Shown here one piece after another: positions 36,528 through 45,591 of a stretch of DNA of 64,000 bases. This DNA comes from Catonella morbi ATCC 51271 (lineage in GTDB: Bacteria > Bacillota > Clostridia > Lachnospirales > Lachnospiraceae): assembly GCF_000160035.2 (NCBI RefSeq), contig NZ_KI535367.1, forward strand, positions 362,841 through 426,840. Reading direction: 5' to 3'. Each line of letters opens with the position of its first letter. Position 1 is the first letter of the stretch. Made by a program: the position numbers and the translations under genes. The notes below the pieces were generated by a model, which was not told the DNA's origin, made no database searches, and worked only from the letters and a program-made list of their open reading frames with translations.

Positions 36528-37520
36528 CTACTTCTGTGTGTAGAACGGTGTATCCACAGGCATATCTATGAGCTTCTTCATCTCATCGTCTACCTTACAT
36601 AATGAAATAGACGCTCCTGCCATTTCCATACTTGTTGCATACTCTCCAACAAAGGTTCTGTATATCTTCACTCCTTTTTCCTTTACCAGATTTGTAACAT
36701 CGTTTGATAAGATATAAAGTTCTTCAAGGCTGGTTGCCCCCAGACCGTTGATAAGCAAGCAAACTTCATCACCGATATTAAGACCGATTCCCTTTGTAAT
36801 TTCTTCTACCGCTTCTTTCGCAAGCTCTTTTGACGTTTTAATCTCTCCGTTCCATACCCCCGGCTCTCCATGTATACCCATTCCGAAAGCCATTTCATTC
36901 TCACCGAGATTAAAATTACTGTGTCCCAGTTCAGGTATAACACAAGGGGTAAGTGCAAAGCCTACTGTCCCGGTATTCTCTTTTGCCTTCTTTGCAGCTT
37001 CATAAACTTCATCCAGATTTCCCATCAGACTTGCCTTTGCTCCTGCACATTTGTACATGAAGAAAATACCTGCTACACCTCTTCTTGTATCTACTTCTTT
37101 ACTTGACAGCAAATCATCAGCGCCAACTATACTTTTTATTTTAATACCATCCATTTCAAGAAATTCTGCCGCCATATCAAAATTCATTATATCACCGGTA
37201 TAATTTCCATACAAAAAGAGTGTACCTGCTCCCTCATCTACTTCTCTTGTAACATTTGCAATCTGTTCTGATGATGGTGACTGGAATACTCCTCCTACAC
37301 CACAGCCATCAAGCAGCCCATCGCCAACATATCCAAGGAAAAGTGGCAGATGACCTGTACCTCCACCTGTTACTATTGCAACTTTACCTTTTTTCTCTTT
37401 AACTGCACAATAGCACCTTAAATCATCATTTACATACTTAACCTTATCAGGATGAGCTGAATAAATTCCCTTTAACATATCATCTGTATAATTTTCCGGC
37501 AAATTAATTATCTTCTTCAT
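36528..37520 (-). CDS. DhaK-like substrate-binding subunit of a ketose kinase
   Basis: A 330-aa protein of the DAK1 family. It has VTGGGTGHLPLFLGYVGDGLLDGC, NYTGDIMNFDMAAEF and MGIHGEPGV, whose His normally forms the covalent hemiaminal with the ketose carbonyl. In classical DhaK the first motif reads GGGSGHEP. The Glu-to-Leu change next to the conserved His suggests altered substrate choice. It lies between the FucU-like mutarotase and DhaL. Its family includes kinases for dihydroxyacetone and for four-carbon ketoses (LerK, DhaK-like tetrulose kinases), so the substrate is open. Confidence 0.85.
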   Translation of the reverse strand: MKKIINLPENYTDDMLKGIYSAHPDKVKYVNDDLRCYCAVKEKKGKVAIVTGGGTGHLPLFLGYVGDGLLDGCGVGGVFQSPSSEQIANVTREVDEGAGTLFLYGNYTGDIMNFDMAAEFLEMDGIKIKSIVGADDLLSSKEVDTRRGVAGIFFMYKCAGAKASLMGNLDEVYEAAKKAKENTGTVGFALTPCVIPELGHSNFNLGENEMAFGMGIHGEPGVWNGEIKTSKELAKEAVEEITKGIGLNIGDEVCLLINGLGATSLEELYILSNDVTNLVKEKGVKIYRTFVGEYATSMEMAGASISLCKVDDEMKKLIDMPVDTPFYTQK

Positions 37521-37535
37521 ATAGTTATTCCTTTC

Positions 37536-37973
37536 CTATAAGCAGCCCTTTTGTAATATTATGCAGGCATAAAATGCTTTTTCAGTTGTTGATATGGTTG
37601 CATATGCCTTCTTTGCTTCTTCATAAAAGGCAAATCTGTCAATAAAACCTACCATGCCCTCACCTTTGTCATTGTGCTTAATGACAATATTCTTAAATTC
37701 ATCCCATACAGGCGTTTCCAGTTCTTTGTGCTGTGCTGACTTATCCATAATAAGCACAGGCTTTTCTACAAATTCATCTAAAGGCATAAGTTCGAGTATT
37801 GCGTCCAGGATTTCTGTAGCTCTGTGACCGTCACAACGTATGTTCATATTTCCCTTGGACACCGATTTAGCAGGAAAATTTGCATCTCCTATAACTATAC
37901 GGTCTCCATGCCCCATTTCGTGAAGTACTTTTAAAAGTTCAGGTGAAATACAATCAGGAATATGCCTTAACAT
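37536..37973 (-). CDS. RbsD/FucU-family sugar mutarotase
   Basis: A 145-aa protein starting MLRHIPDCISPELLKVLHEMGHGDRIVIGDANFPA, the FucU signature with the catalytic His in GHGDR and Asp in GDANFP. FucU and RbsD interconvert anomers of fucose or ribose so that kinases and isomerases get the right form. Its ATG lies inside the last codons of mtnA (7-base overlap) behind AGGAGGGGG. The context suggests it prepares an anomer of 5-methylthioribose or a related 5-modified ribose for MtnK. Confidence 0.9.
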   Translation of the reverse strand: MLRHIPDCISPELLKVLHEMGHGDRIVIGDANFPAKSVSKGNMNIRCDGHRATEILDAILELMPLDEFVEKPVLIMDKSAQHKELETPVWDEFKNIVIKHNDKGEGMVGFIDRFAFYEEAKKAYATISTTEKAFYACIILQKGCL

Positions 37974-39076
37974 AAGCCCCCTCCTATTCCAAGCTCTTTG
38001 AATGCTTTGTCATATGGCGCTTTACATAAACCTTTTTCTGTAATTATTCCTGTAATCAGTTCATTGTCGGTAACATCAAATGCAGGATTGTAAACATCAA
38101 CTCCCACCGGAGCCATCCTTGCCTTATACCACATTTCTGTGATTTCTTCACCGTCTCTCTGCTCTATAGGTATATCTTTTCCTGTGAGAGTATTCATATC
38201 AATTGTTGAGCTTGGAGCACATACATAAAACGGAATCCCATAATGTTTAGCCAAAATAGCTACTCCGGAAGTTCCTATCTTATTTGCTGCATCTCCGTTT
38301 GCAGCCACTCTGTCACAGCCTACAAATATAATGTCAATTTTACCTGACTTCATAAGGATTGAAGCCATATTGTCGCACTGCAAAGTTGTTTTTATACCTG
38401 CATTATGAAGTTCAAAGGAAGTAAGCCTTGCTCCCTGTAAAAGCGGTCTTGTTTCATCACAATATACATGCATGTCATCACCCTTAAAGCCATGCTCAAG
38501 AGCTATGTACATAGGAGCTGTTGCTGTCCCGTATTTTGCCGTTGCAAGAGTTCCCGCATTACAGTGAGTGAGAATTCCAACTTCACTGCCTTCTTTTTTA
38601 AGTTCTTTAATAAGTCCAAAGCCTATTTCACCAATATTACGGCTTATTGCAATATCCTCTGTCCTTATAAGCTCTGCTTCATCCAGTAATATGTTTTTGA
38701 TTTCTTCAACGCATTTTCCTTTATTCTTTACAGCAACATCATCCATTCTATTAAGTGCCCAAAAAAGATTTACCGCTGTAGGTCTTGATGAAGCAAGATA
38801 ATCTTTTATTTTCTTAAACTCTTTATAGAATTCGTCATAATCAGCAGTTTCTATCCTCCTTGCTATGGCTGCAAGTCCACAAGCTGCAGCCACTCCAATA
38901 GCAGGTGCTCCTCTGACTCTAAGCTTTTTAATAGCCTCCCAGACCTCTTCTTTGGTTTTTAATACTATTCGTTTCATTTCAACCGGAATCAGAGTCTGGT
39001 CAATTATATCAACACCTGTCCTATCATCTGTAAACCTTACTGTAAGTAGTCTGTCAAAAAAATCATCCATATTCAT
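37967..39076 (-). CDS. mtnA: S-methyl-5-thioribose-1-phosphate isomerase (MtnA-like)
   Basis: A 369-aa aldose-ketose isomerase of the MtnA/eIF2B-like family. Motifs: KLRVRGAPAIGVAAACG, the catalytic Cys in THCNAGTLAT, and the catalytic Asp in VGCDRVAANGDAANKIGT. It converts 5-methylthioribose-1-phosphate, or a 5-deoxyribose analogue, to the ribulose-1-phosphate. Downstream of mtnK by 4 bases and overlapping fucU. The methionine-salvage genes that normally follow (mtnB, mtnC, mtnD or mtnW, mtnX) and a FucA-type aldolase are absent from the window. Confidence 0.92.
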   Translation of the reverse strand: MNMDDFFDRLLTVRFTDDRTGVDIIDQTLIPVEMKRIVLKTKEEVWEAIKKLRVRGAPAIGVAAACGLAAIARRIETADYDEFYKEFKKIKDYLASSRPTAVNLFWALNRMDDVAVKNKGKCVEEIKNILLDEAELIRTEDIAISRNIGEIGFGLIKELKKEGSEVGILTHCNAGTLATAKYGTATAPMYIALEHGFKGDDMHVYCDETRPLLQGARLTSFELHNAGIKTTLQCDNMASILMKSGKIDIIFVGCDRVAANGDAANKIGTSGVAILAKHYGIPFYVCAPSSTIDMNTLTGKDIPIEQRDGEEITEMWYKARMAPVGVDVYNPAFDVTDNELITGIITEKGLCKAPYDKAFKELGIGGGLC

Positions 39077-39080
39077 ACTA

Positions 39081-40343
39081 CTAAACCCTCCAATTCTCTG
39101 CAGCTTCTACAGCCTTTAACACCGCCTCCATAAATGCTTCACCTGTCCTAAACTTCTTATGGTTAATTATATAATCTTTACCGGTAAGTATGTTGATTCT
39201 TTCTGCAAGCATGCGTTTCTCACTGTCTTCTATTGTAGTAACATCTACTACATTTGCCATTCCCACAGTTCTTCTGTGAAGCTCTGTTCCTGCATAACCT
39301 GCGGTATCGCTAAGTATGCTGTCAAGATAGTATTCTTTAAAGCCTTTCACCTTTGCCATAGGCTCGGTTACCGTCTCATCATACTTTTTATTAAATTTTT
39401 CGATAAATTTATCAACTATATCTCTGATAGTTTCAAGTGTCCATTTACAAAACTCTTCTTTACCATAAGCAAGCCCGTTCACATAAGCAAAAATCATATT
39501 CGCAATTATATTGCCGACATCGTAACCCATAGGTGCAAAGGTTCCAAACTCACAATCAAAAACTTTTATTGCATCCTCTTTAATGAAGATGGAGCCTGTA
39601 TGTAAATCCCCATGAAGTAAAGCCTGCGCATTTGTCATAAAATTGAATTTTAACTTTGATACTGCCAGATGAAGTTCCTCATCAGCATAAAGCTCCTTTT
39701 CAACAAATTCTTTGTTAGGCGCAAAAATATTATTTCTTTCAGCTCCCAGATAAGGCTCCATAAGTACCAGCTTCTCGGTAATATCATCTAAGTCAGGAGT
39801 TATAAATCTTCCGGTAAGTTCCTTCTTCTCCCTGTGATCCATAACCACATCACTTGACAAAAGCAGGGTATTTACCATAAAATCAGTAATCATTTCAGCA
39901 AATTCAGGATAAATCTTATGTTTTAACATATCATCCCTCATTACCTCAAAGTTGCTGCAATCCTCCATTCCACTTGCACTCATCACAGTATCATAAAAAT
40001 AGATGTGAGGAACCATACCCGGTGCCAATTTCTCTTCTATCTGAAGTATTTCCGACTCCTGCCTGTTTCTATCCAGGGTAGCAGTCATGTCCTCAGATAT
40101 TCTAAGAGTATCTCCTGCCTGTTTGATGTAAAGGCTATGTCCCTTTCCATCCATTACCCTGCATACATGGTTCAGATTTCCATGAGCTGCCGGGATCTTT
40201 GCCTGCATTGTATCCTCATCCCAGTCTATCTTTCCTTCACCCTTACCCTTTGTCTTAAGAAGAGTATACTCAATAACCAGCTTTTCAGTTTCTTCCGGTT
40301 TATCCTCATTTATCATAAGAAAATATTTAGAAAAATCTGTCAT
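39081..40343 (-). CDS. mtnK: S-methyl-5-thioribose kinase (MtnK-like)
   Basis: A 420-aa kinase with a protein-kinase-like fold: LLHGDLHTGSIFI (catalytic loop), VFDCEFGTFAPMGYDVG (metal-binding DxE), NLNHVCRVMD and SLYIKQAG (nucleotide Lys). It phosphorylates C1 of 5-methylthioribose, and in some bacteria 5-deoxyribose, using ATP. It directly follows the transporter permease gene with GGGGGAG before its ATG, so the imported sugar is presumably its substrate. Confidence 0.92.
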   Translation of the reverse strand: MTDFSKYFLMINEDKPEETEKLVIEYTLLKTKGKGEGKIDWDEDTMQAKIPAAHGNLNHVCRVMDGKGHSLYIKQAGDTLRISEDMTATLDRNRQESEILQIEEKLAPGMVPHIYFYDTVMSASGMEDCSNFEVMRDDMLKHKIYPEFAEMITDFMVNTLLLSSDVVMDHREKKELTGRFITPDLDDITEKLVLMEPYLGAERNNIFAPNKEFVEKELYADEELHLAVSKLKFNFMTNAQALLHGDLHTGSIFIKEDAIKVFDCEFGTFAPMGYDVGNIIANMIFAYVNGLAYGKEEFCKWTLETIRDIVDKFIEKFNKKYDETVTEPMAKVKGFKEYYLDSILSDTAGYAGTELHRRTVGMANVVDVTTIEDSEKRMLAERINILTGKDYIINHKKFRTGEAFMEAVLKAVEAAENWRV

Positions 40344-40357
40344 TATAATCTCCCCCT

Positions 40358-41347
40358 TTAATCCTCTTTCTTAGAAATGTATGCTGCGATAAGTGCAAGA
40401 CCGAGTACCGCTCCTTTTACAGCCGGCAATACATAAAATGGAACTGCACAGATAGTAAGTCCATTTTCAAGTGTTGATACAAGTGCTGAACCAATCATTG
40501 TGCCGAGTGCATTTGGTTTCTCAGCTCCACCTACTGTACGTCCTACAAATACTGCCGCAAGCGAAGGCATAAGATAATCATCACAACACATAACCTGAGC
40601 GGAGCTTCCCCTGGATGCTACCAATATACCTGCAATTGCAATAAATACAGCAGTAATCATTCCTGCCATATATCTGTACTTTTTAATATTAATACCTGAA
40701 AGCTTGGCCGCCTGCTTATTTCCGCCCATAGCATAGAGATAACGGCCATGCTTTGTATAATTTAAGAAAATATGTGCAACTATAACACATAAGAACATAA
40801 TTATGATAATCCAAGGTGCCCTGCCTATAGCTGAAAATGAATCCGAAAGTGCTGTTCTTGCAGGTGCTGCACCCCAAGATGTTCTCATACCTGTAGAAAC
40901 TGCACCACCACCTATGTACCATTGTCCTATACCCTGATGGACAAACATAAGTGCACAAGTCGCCAGCATATCAGGTATTTTACATACAAGAATAAGAAAC
41001 ATAGTGAGCTGATAAAGCACTAAGGTTACCAATATACATACCACTATTGACATACCTAATGAGCAGCCGAACCACAGATAAGCCGATACAAATACATACG
41101 CTGAACAGCTTGCAAGGGTTGCCGCTGACATATCGAAGCCATCAGGTGCCATAGTTATGGTTGCTGCAATTCCAAATACAGTATTTATAGCCATCGCTCT
41201 TAAAATATTGACCATATTGTTTCCTGACATAAAGGATCCACCCTTTATTGCAGTAAACATAACAAAACATAACATCAATGCAAGTACGGCTGCCCAGCTT
41301 ACCAGAAACCTGCCAAAATTAAAGTCTGACTTTGCTTTTGTATTCAC
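40358..41347 (-). CDS. Ribose-type ABC transporter permease
   Basis: A 329-aa permease of the RbsC/BPD_transp_2 family with about 8-10 hydrophobic helices. The internal motif GGNKQAAKLSGINIKKYR, after GRYLYAM, is the cytoplasmic coupling loop. It starts at GTG with GGGGG before it. It forms the channel of the importer with the RbsA-like ATPase. Likely cargo is a 5-modified ribose because mtnK and mtnA follow directly. Confidence 0.92.
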   Translation of the reverse strand: MNTKAKSDFNFGRFLVSWAAVLALMLCFVMFTAIKGGSFMSGNNMVNILRAMAINTVFGIAATITMAPDGFDMSAATLASCSAYVFVSAYLWFGCSLGMSIVVCILVTLVLYQLTMFLILVCKIPDMLATCALMFVHQGIGQWYIGGGAVSTGMRTSWGAAPARTALSDSFSAIGRAPWIIIIMFLCVIVAHIFLNYTKHGRYLYAMGGNKQAAKLSGINIKKYRYMAGMITAVFIAIAGILVASRGSSAQVMCCDDYLMPSLAAVFVGRTVGGAEKPNALGTMIGSALVSTLENGLTICAVPFYVLPAVKGAVLGLALIAAYISKKED

Positions 41348-41371
41348 TAATTTTACCCCCTGAAAATACTT

Positions 41372-42883
41372 TTATTCATTACCGCCTACAGAAAGATTCA
41401 TTATCTTATCATCCCTTGCTTCCTTTGTTTCAAGTTCTGCAACAATTTTTCCGCTGTACATAACATACATTCTATCTGTTAATGACAGTAATTCTGCATT
41501 TTCACAGGAAGCATAAATTACTCCTTTTCCACTTTTAGCTATTTCATTTATAAGATGAAAGATATCCTGTTTTGCACCTACATCGACTCCCTTTGTCGGT
41601 TCATCAAAAATATAGATATCACTGTCAGCGCCAAGCCATTTTCCTACAACCACCTTCTGCTGATTTCCACCTGACAACAGTCTTACCTGCTGTTTGATAG
41701 TCGGTGTCTTAATTCCCAGACTTTCGATAAATTTCTCAGCATTTTTCTTTACTTTATTCTTATCTATAAACGAAAATGTACAAAAATCTCCAAGATTAGC
41801 TGCTGACAGGTTAAAAGATACGCTTTCATCAACCAGTACACCTTCTTTTCTCCTCTCTTCGGGCACGAAGGCTATTCCACTTTTTACTGCATCAGATGGA
41901 TTATTTATCTTTAGCTCTTTACCATTAAGATATATCTTTCCGGACGTCTTTTTGTAAGCTCCAAATATCAGCTTGCAGAGTTCAGACTTTCCTGCCCCTA
42001 CAAGACCTGCTATACCTATAATCTCTCCTTTTCTTACACTAAAAGAAATATTATCTATTTTGCCATCTGCACCGGATAAATTCTCAACTTTAAAGAGTTC
42101 TTCTCCTATCTCGCAAACTTCCTTAGGGAAACTTTCTTCAAAAGATCTTCCAAGCATTTTTTCAACTATTTCTTTAGTTGTAGTTTCCTTTGTTACAGGG
42201 CAATTATCCACTATCTTGCCATTTCTCATAACGGTATAGCTTTCACAAATTTCAAGTATTTCATCAAGTCTGTGAGAAATAAAAAGTATGGCTATATTTT
42301 CTGTTTCTCTAAGCTTATTTACTACACTAAAAAGTTCTTTAGTTTCTGATGTACTAAGTGGTGCTGTTGGTTCATCAAGAATCAGAAAATTACAATTAAG
42401 TCTTATCGCTCTTGCTATAAGCACCATCTGTTTTTGCGCTAAAGAGAGATCCTGAACCAGAGAACGTACATTAATTCCCTTTACGTGAAGCCTAGCCAAT
42501 GCTTTTTTCGCTTCTTCTCTGGTATGTTTCCAGTTCATAGCTACTCCACCTGTCATAACCATCTCATTAAGCATTATATTTTCTGCTACTGATAGCGTAG
42601 GAACAAGTGATGTATCAACTTCCTGGTAAACTATCTGTATCCCAAGTTTTTTTGCATCAACAGGTGTTCTTAGTTCAACAGTTTTACCGTCCAGCATAAC
42701 TTCACCTGTGTAAGTAGGATTTGCTCCTGCAAATACTTTCATAAGAGTTGATTTCCCCGCGCCGTTAGCTCCTACTACTGCCCTTATTTCTCCGGTTGAA
42801 ACTTCAAAGTTAATATCATCAAGAGCCTTAACCCCAGGAAACTCTATTGATACATTATTTGTAGTTAATTTTATCTTTTCCAT
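41372..42883 (-). CDS. Ribose-type ABC transporter ATPase (two nucleotide-binding domains)
   Basis: A 503-aa double ATPase of the RbsA/MglA type. Domain one: Walker A GANGAGKSTLMK, a Q-loop YQEVD, a signature LSLAQKQMV, Walker B LILDEPTAPLS. Domain two: GLVGAGKSELCK, signature LSGGNQQKVVVGKW, IFDEPTKGVDVGAK. Start at 42883 after GGGAGAGAGGAG; the frame upstream includes the stem-loop at 42910-42940 and is not coding. It powers the pentose importer. Confidence 0.95.
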   Translation of the reverse strand: MEKIKLTTNNVSIEFPGVKALDDINFEVSTGEIRAVVGANGAGKSTLMKVFAGANPTYTGEVMLDGKTVELRTPVDAKKLGIQIVYQEVDTSLVPTLSVAENIMLNEMVMTGGVAMNWKHTREEAKKALARLHVKGINVRSLVQDLSLAQKQMVLIARAIRLNCNFLILDEPTAPLSTSETKELFSVVNKLRETENIAILFISHRLDEILEICESYTVMRNGKIVDNCPVTKETTTKEIVEKMLGRSFEESFPKEVCEIGEELFKVENLSGADGKIDNISFSVRKGEIIGIAGLVGAGKSELCKLIFGAYKKTSGKIYLNGKELKINNPSDAVKSGIAFVPEERRKEGVLVDESVSFNLSAANLGDFCTFSFIDKNKVKKNAEKFIESLGIKTPTIKQQVRLLSGGNQQKVVVGKWLGADSDIYIFDEPTKGVDVGAKQDIFHLINEIAKSGKGVIYASCENAELLSLTDRMYVMYSGKIVAELETKEARDDKIMNLSVGGNE

Positions 42884-42909
42884 GAATCTCCTCTCTCCCA
42901 CAATTGTAT

Positions 42910-42940
42910 GAAGAAAGCACATGTGTCATGTGCTTTCTTC
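42910..42940 (-). promoter_or_regulatory. Perfect stem-loop between binding-protein and ATPase genes
   Basis: GAAGAAAGCACATG and CATGTGCTTTCTTC form a 14-bp perfect stem with a TGT loop. It has no strong T-run on the minus strand. It most likely stabilises the upstream binding-protein message or damps read-through, as in the other importer operon of this window. Confidence 0.75.
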
Positions 42941-42952
42941 TAAAATCAAATA

Positions 42953-44173
42953 TTATTTGTGAATGAGATCCTTAGGCATCCAGTCTGCTTCTGAAACATA
43001 ACTGAGATTACCATAGGTTTCACCTGCTATATTTCCAAGGTTCTCTACAGTTGAATCCTTTTTTAAGGATTCTGCCGGAATTGCTGTACCGGGAACTTCA
43101 ACAACATCTACCCCTTTTTTCTGTGTTGCAGGGTCATAAATCTTATCATATTCTCCTGCCATTTCAAGCATAAGCAGACGCATTGCAATTTCACCATTCA
43201 GTGTCCAGTCAGTTGTACCTGCTGCTGTCCAGATTTCAGGTTTTGTCTGCATGTTAGTGACGTCAACAGGATCAATATCTACTGAAGCCATTGGAAGAGG
43301 ATTACCGTTGCTGCCATTGAAATTACTGTTTTCCATAATAGCATTATACACACCCTGGCCATACAAATCATAATAAGCAATTACTCCATCAACATCTTCC
43401 CTCTTTAGACTCTGTAAATAAGCTGCTGTAACCGTATTTGCTGAGTCAACAGAGTCCTGAAGCGGCTGAACTTCTCCAACAGTCTTAATCTTTCCGGCTT
43501 TTTCATATTCCTGCCAACCTGCTTCTCTTCTATCAAATGGGCTGTTATAGTTAGGTCCTCTCCAAACCTTTACAAGTCTTACACCCTTTCCGTATTTCTC
43601 AACCATTCTGTCAAGAAGAACTGTAACGAGTGACTTATCCTGCTGGAACATCTGGGTAACACCTTCAAGCTTCTTATATTCACCATCTGCATAGAACTGC
43701 GTGTCAAATGTAACAATTTTTAAATTTGGATACTGTTCAAGAATCTCTTTTAAGAATACATAAGAACCATCCTGATTACCATGGCTTACAAGAAGTCCGT
43801 CGTATCCTGCTGACGCACAAGTACGGATTGTGTCCTGCCACTTATTAAAATCGCCATCACAGAAGAAAAAGTCAAATTTAACATCCAGTGCATCACATAA
43901 TTTCTGACAGGAATCTTTCCACATCTGAAAAATTGTAGCAGACGGCATAATCATAATATAGGCAACTTTCTTTCCTGCCACAGGATTGTTACCTTTTGAT
44001 GTATCTATTGCCGTACTGCCTGATTTTGCGGCAGAACTTTTTACGCTTGCTGCAGTGCTCTGTTTTGTGGAAGAACCGCTATTGTTCTCTGCAGGTTTTT
44101 CACAAGCAGATAATAGTGATACTGCCATTACAGTTACAAGAAAAGTACTGATAAATCTTCTTAAGCCCTTCAT
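42953..44173 (-). CDS. Pentose-type ABC transporter substrate-binding lipoprotein
   Basis: A 406-aa receptor with a lipoprotein signal (FLVTVMAVSLLSACEK; lipid-anchored Cys near residue 24) and a Ser-rich linker. The rest is a periplasmic-binding-protein type I fold like RbsB (VAYIMIMPSATIFQMWKDSC, GYDGLLVSHG, GVIAYYDLYGQGVYNA). Start at 44173 after AAAGGAGGAG. First gene of the operon behind a consensus promoter with an operator-like site. Presumably binds a ribose derivative. Confidence 0.93.
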   Translation of the reverse strand: MKGLRRFISTFLVTVMAVSLLSACEKPAENNSGSSTKQSTAASVKSSAAKSGSTAIDTSKGNNPVAGKKVAYIMIMPSATIFQMWKDSCQKLCDALDVKFDFFFCDGDFNKWQDTIRTCASAGYDGLLVSHGNQDGSYVFLKEILEQYPNLKIVTFDTQFYADGEYKKLEGVTQMFQQDKSLVTVLLDRMVEKYGKGVRLVKVWRGPNYNSPFDRREAGWQEYEKAGKIKTVGEVQPLQDSVDSANTVTAAYLQSLKREDVDGVIAYYDLYGQGVYNAIMENSNFNGSNGNPLPMASVDIDPVDVTNMQTKPEIWTAAGTTDWTLNGEIAMRLLMLEMAGEYDKIYDPATQKKGVDVVEVPGTAIPAESLKKDSTVENLGNIAGETYGNLSYVSEADWMPKDLIHK

Positions 44174-44227
44174 GATTACTCCTCCTTTGTTTTGTAAAAT
44201 CAGCATTTTGTTTACTATTATTTATTT

Positions 44228-44270
44228 AATAGTTTAGTTGAATAATATAACTATTCTAGTATTTTGTCAA
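44228..44270 (-). promoter_or_regulatory. Promoter and operator of the mtn/dha sugar operon
   Basis: Minus strand: TTGACA (44265-44270), 17 bases, TATTAT (44242-44247). The motif CAACTAAACTATT (44228-44241) overlaps the start of transcription. The same CTAAAC core appears at 44382-44396 and twice at the lacI promoter. Confidence 0.75.
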
Positions 44271-44381
44271 GTAGCTTTGTCTATTTTATTATTACTATTA
44301 CTAATTTTATTTGATTTATTGTATATTTTGTCAAAAAATTATCATTCTCATCAGCTCTTAAATTATATTCTTTTTGACCTA

Positions 44382-44396
44382 AACTAAACATTTTAC
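44382..44396. promoter_or_regulatory. Candidate upstream LacI operator
   Basis: AACTAAACATTTTAC matches the site at 45492-45506 (AACTAAACAATTTAC) in 14 of 15 bases. It lies about 115 bases upstream of the operon's -35 box, a distance that would allow looping. Binding is inferred. Confidence 0.5.
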
Positions 44397-44411
44397 ATTT
44401 TTTAACAAAAC

Positions 44412-44445
44412 AAAAACCGCTGTATTTTTACTATACAACGGTTTA
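44412..44445 (-). terminator. Terminator of the lacI-like gene
   Basis: AAACCG-TGTAT and ATAC-CGGTTT form a stem, followed on the minus strand by TTTTTGTTTTG. It is 20 bases past the stop codon. Confidence 0.75.
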
Positions 44446-44464
44446 ATATTTATTCCATTTTACT

Positions 44465-45466
44465 TTATGATATTGTTTTTACGCTGTCTCTTTCCACAAG
44501 CCTACCTGTAACCCTTGTTTTTATCGGCAAAAGTTTATTTTCTTCTATAAGCTGGAGCAGCTGCAATACTGTCTGTTTACCAAGCCCTTTTCTCTGTACA
44601 TGCACAGTTGTAAGAGTAGGAGAACTTACAGAAGAATATGCTATGTCATCAAAGCCTATAATCGAAACATCAGCCGGGATTTTGTATTTTTTCTCTTTAA
44701 GTGCTTTTATTACTCCCAAAGCTATTGTATCATTCTCAGCAAAAAATACTGTATTATTTAAATCTTTCTTTTCCAAAATTTCTAAAAAATCATCATGTGA
44801 ACCAATTAACGTAGGAGTAACCTTATAATCATTATCCTCATCAAACTCTATATTTAATTTTTTCACAGTGAGTTCAAAAGCAGTCCTGCGTTCCCTAAAA
44901 TTTTCAGTTTCAGATTTGCTGCCTATATAACCGATACGATTATGCCCGGCTTCTTTAAGATATGATATTGCAATATAAACATTCTCATAATTATTTATAC
45001 TTATGCTGCTACACATAACATTTGGGACCACATTGTCCACAACAACAAAAGGTATCGGAATGTCTTTTAAGCAATTATAGTCATCATCTATCATTTCCGT
45101 TCCTATAAGTATAATACCACTATATTTTTCGTAATCTATTTCATTCAAACCCTGCAATAAATCATTTTTTATTATCATCATAGTAATGCCGCGCTTTCTG
45201 CAACGAAGCTGTTCTTCAATCGAATCAATTATCATCGATATGAACCCTTGATTCTCTTCTACAAAAAAGCCGCTTTTAGTGTATTTAATAAGCAAGACAT
45301 TTTTATCATTATACCTTTTTCTGTTTCCAAAATTATAATTATTTTCTTTTAATGCCTTTAATACCCTCTCCCTTGTATCTTCTCCAACTCCTTTTTTACC
45401 GTTTATAACTATGGATATTGTTGCCGGAGATACTCCTATCTTATCCGCAAGTTCTCTAATTGTCAT
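44465..45466 (-). CDS. LacI-family regulator of the mtn/dha sugar operon
   Basis: A 333-aa repressor with helix-turn-helix MTIRELADKIGVSPATISIVINGKKGVGEDTRERV and a sugar-sensing domain (GHNRIGYIGS, VSIIGFDDIAYSSVSSPTLTTV). Start at 45466 after GGAGAG. It lies directly upstream of the transporter/mtn operon in the same direction, with its own promoter and terminator. Shared CTAAAC sites at both promoters suggest it represses the operon and itself; the inducer is presumably the imported sugar or its phosphate. Confidence 0.92.
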   Translation of the reverse strand: MTIRELADKIGVSPATISIVINGKKGVGEDTRERVLKALKENNYNFGNRKRYNDKNVLLIKYTKSGFFVEENQGFISMIIDSIEEQLRCRKRGITMMIIKNDLLQGLNEIDYEKYSGIILIGTEMIDDDYNCLKDIPIPFVVVDNVVPNVMCSSISINNYENVYIAISYLKEAGHNRIGYIGSKSETENFRERRTAFELTVKKLNIEFDEDNDYKVTPTLIGSHDDFLEILEKKDLNNTVFFAENDTIALGVIKALKEKKYKIPADVSIIGFDDIAYSSVSSPTLTTVHVQRKGLGKQTVLQLLQLIEENKLLPIKTRVTGRLVERDSVKTIS

Positions 45467-45491
45467 ATATTCTCTCCATTCCACAGAATCT

Positions 45492-45573
45492 AACTAAACA
45501 ATTTACTATAATTTACTAATCACAGTTAAACTATACCTTCTAAAACCGGTTATGTCAAGATTGTTTAGATTAA
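45492..45573 (-). promoter_or_regulatory. lacI promoter flanked by two operator-like sites
   Basis: Minus strand: TTGACA (45553-45558), 17 bases, TATAGT (45530-45535). An operator-like CTAAACAAT abuts the -35 upstream (45558-45573). A second, GTAAATTGTTTAGTT (45492-45506), lies downstream of the start point. The two are a natural design for autorepression. Confidence 0.7.
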
Positions 45574-45591
45574 TTTTCTCATCATAGTTAT

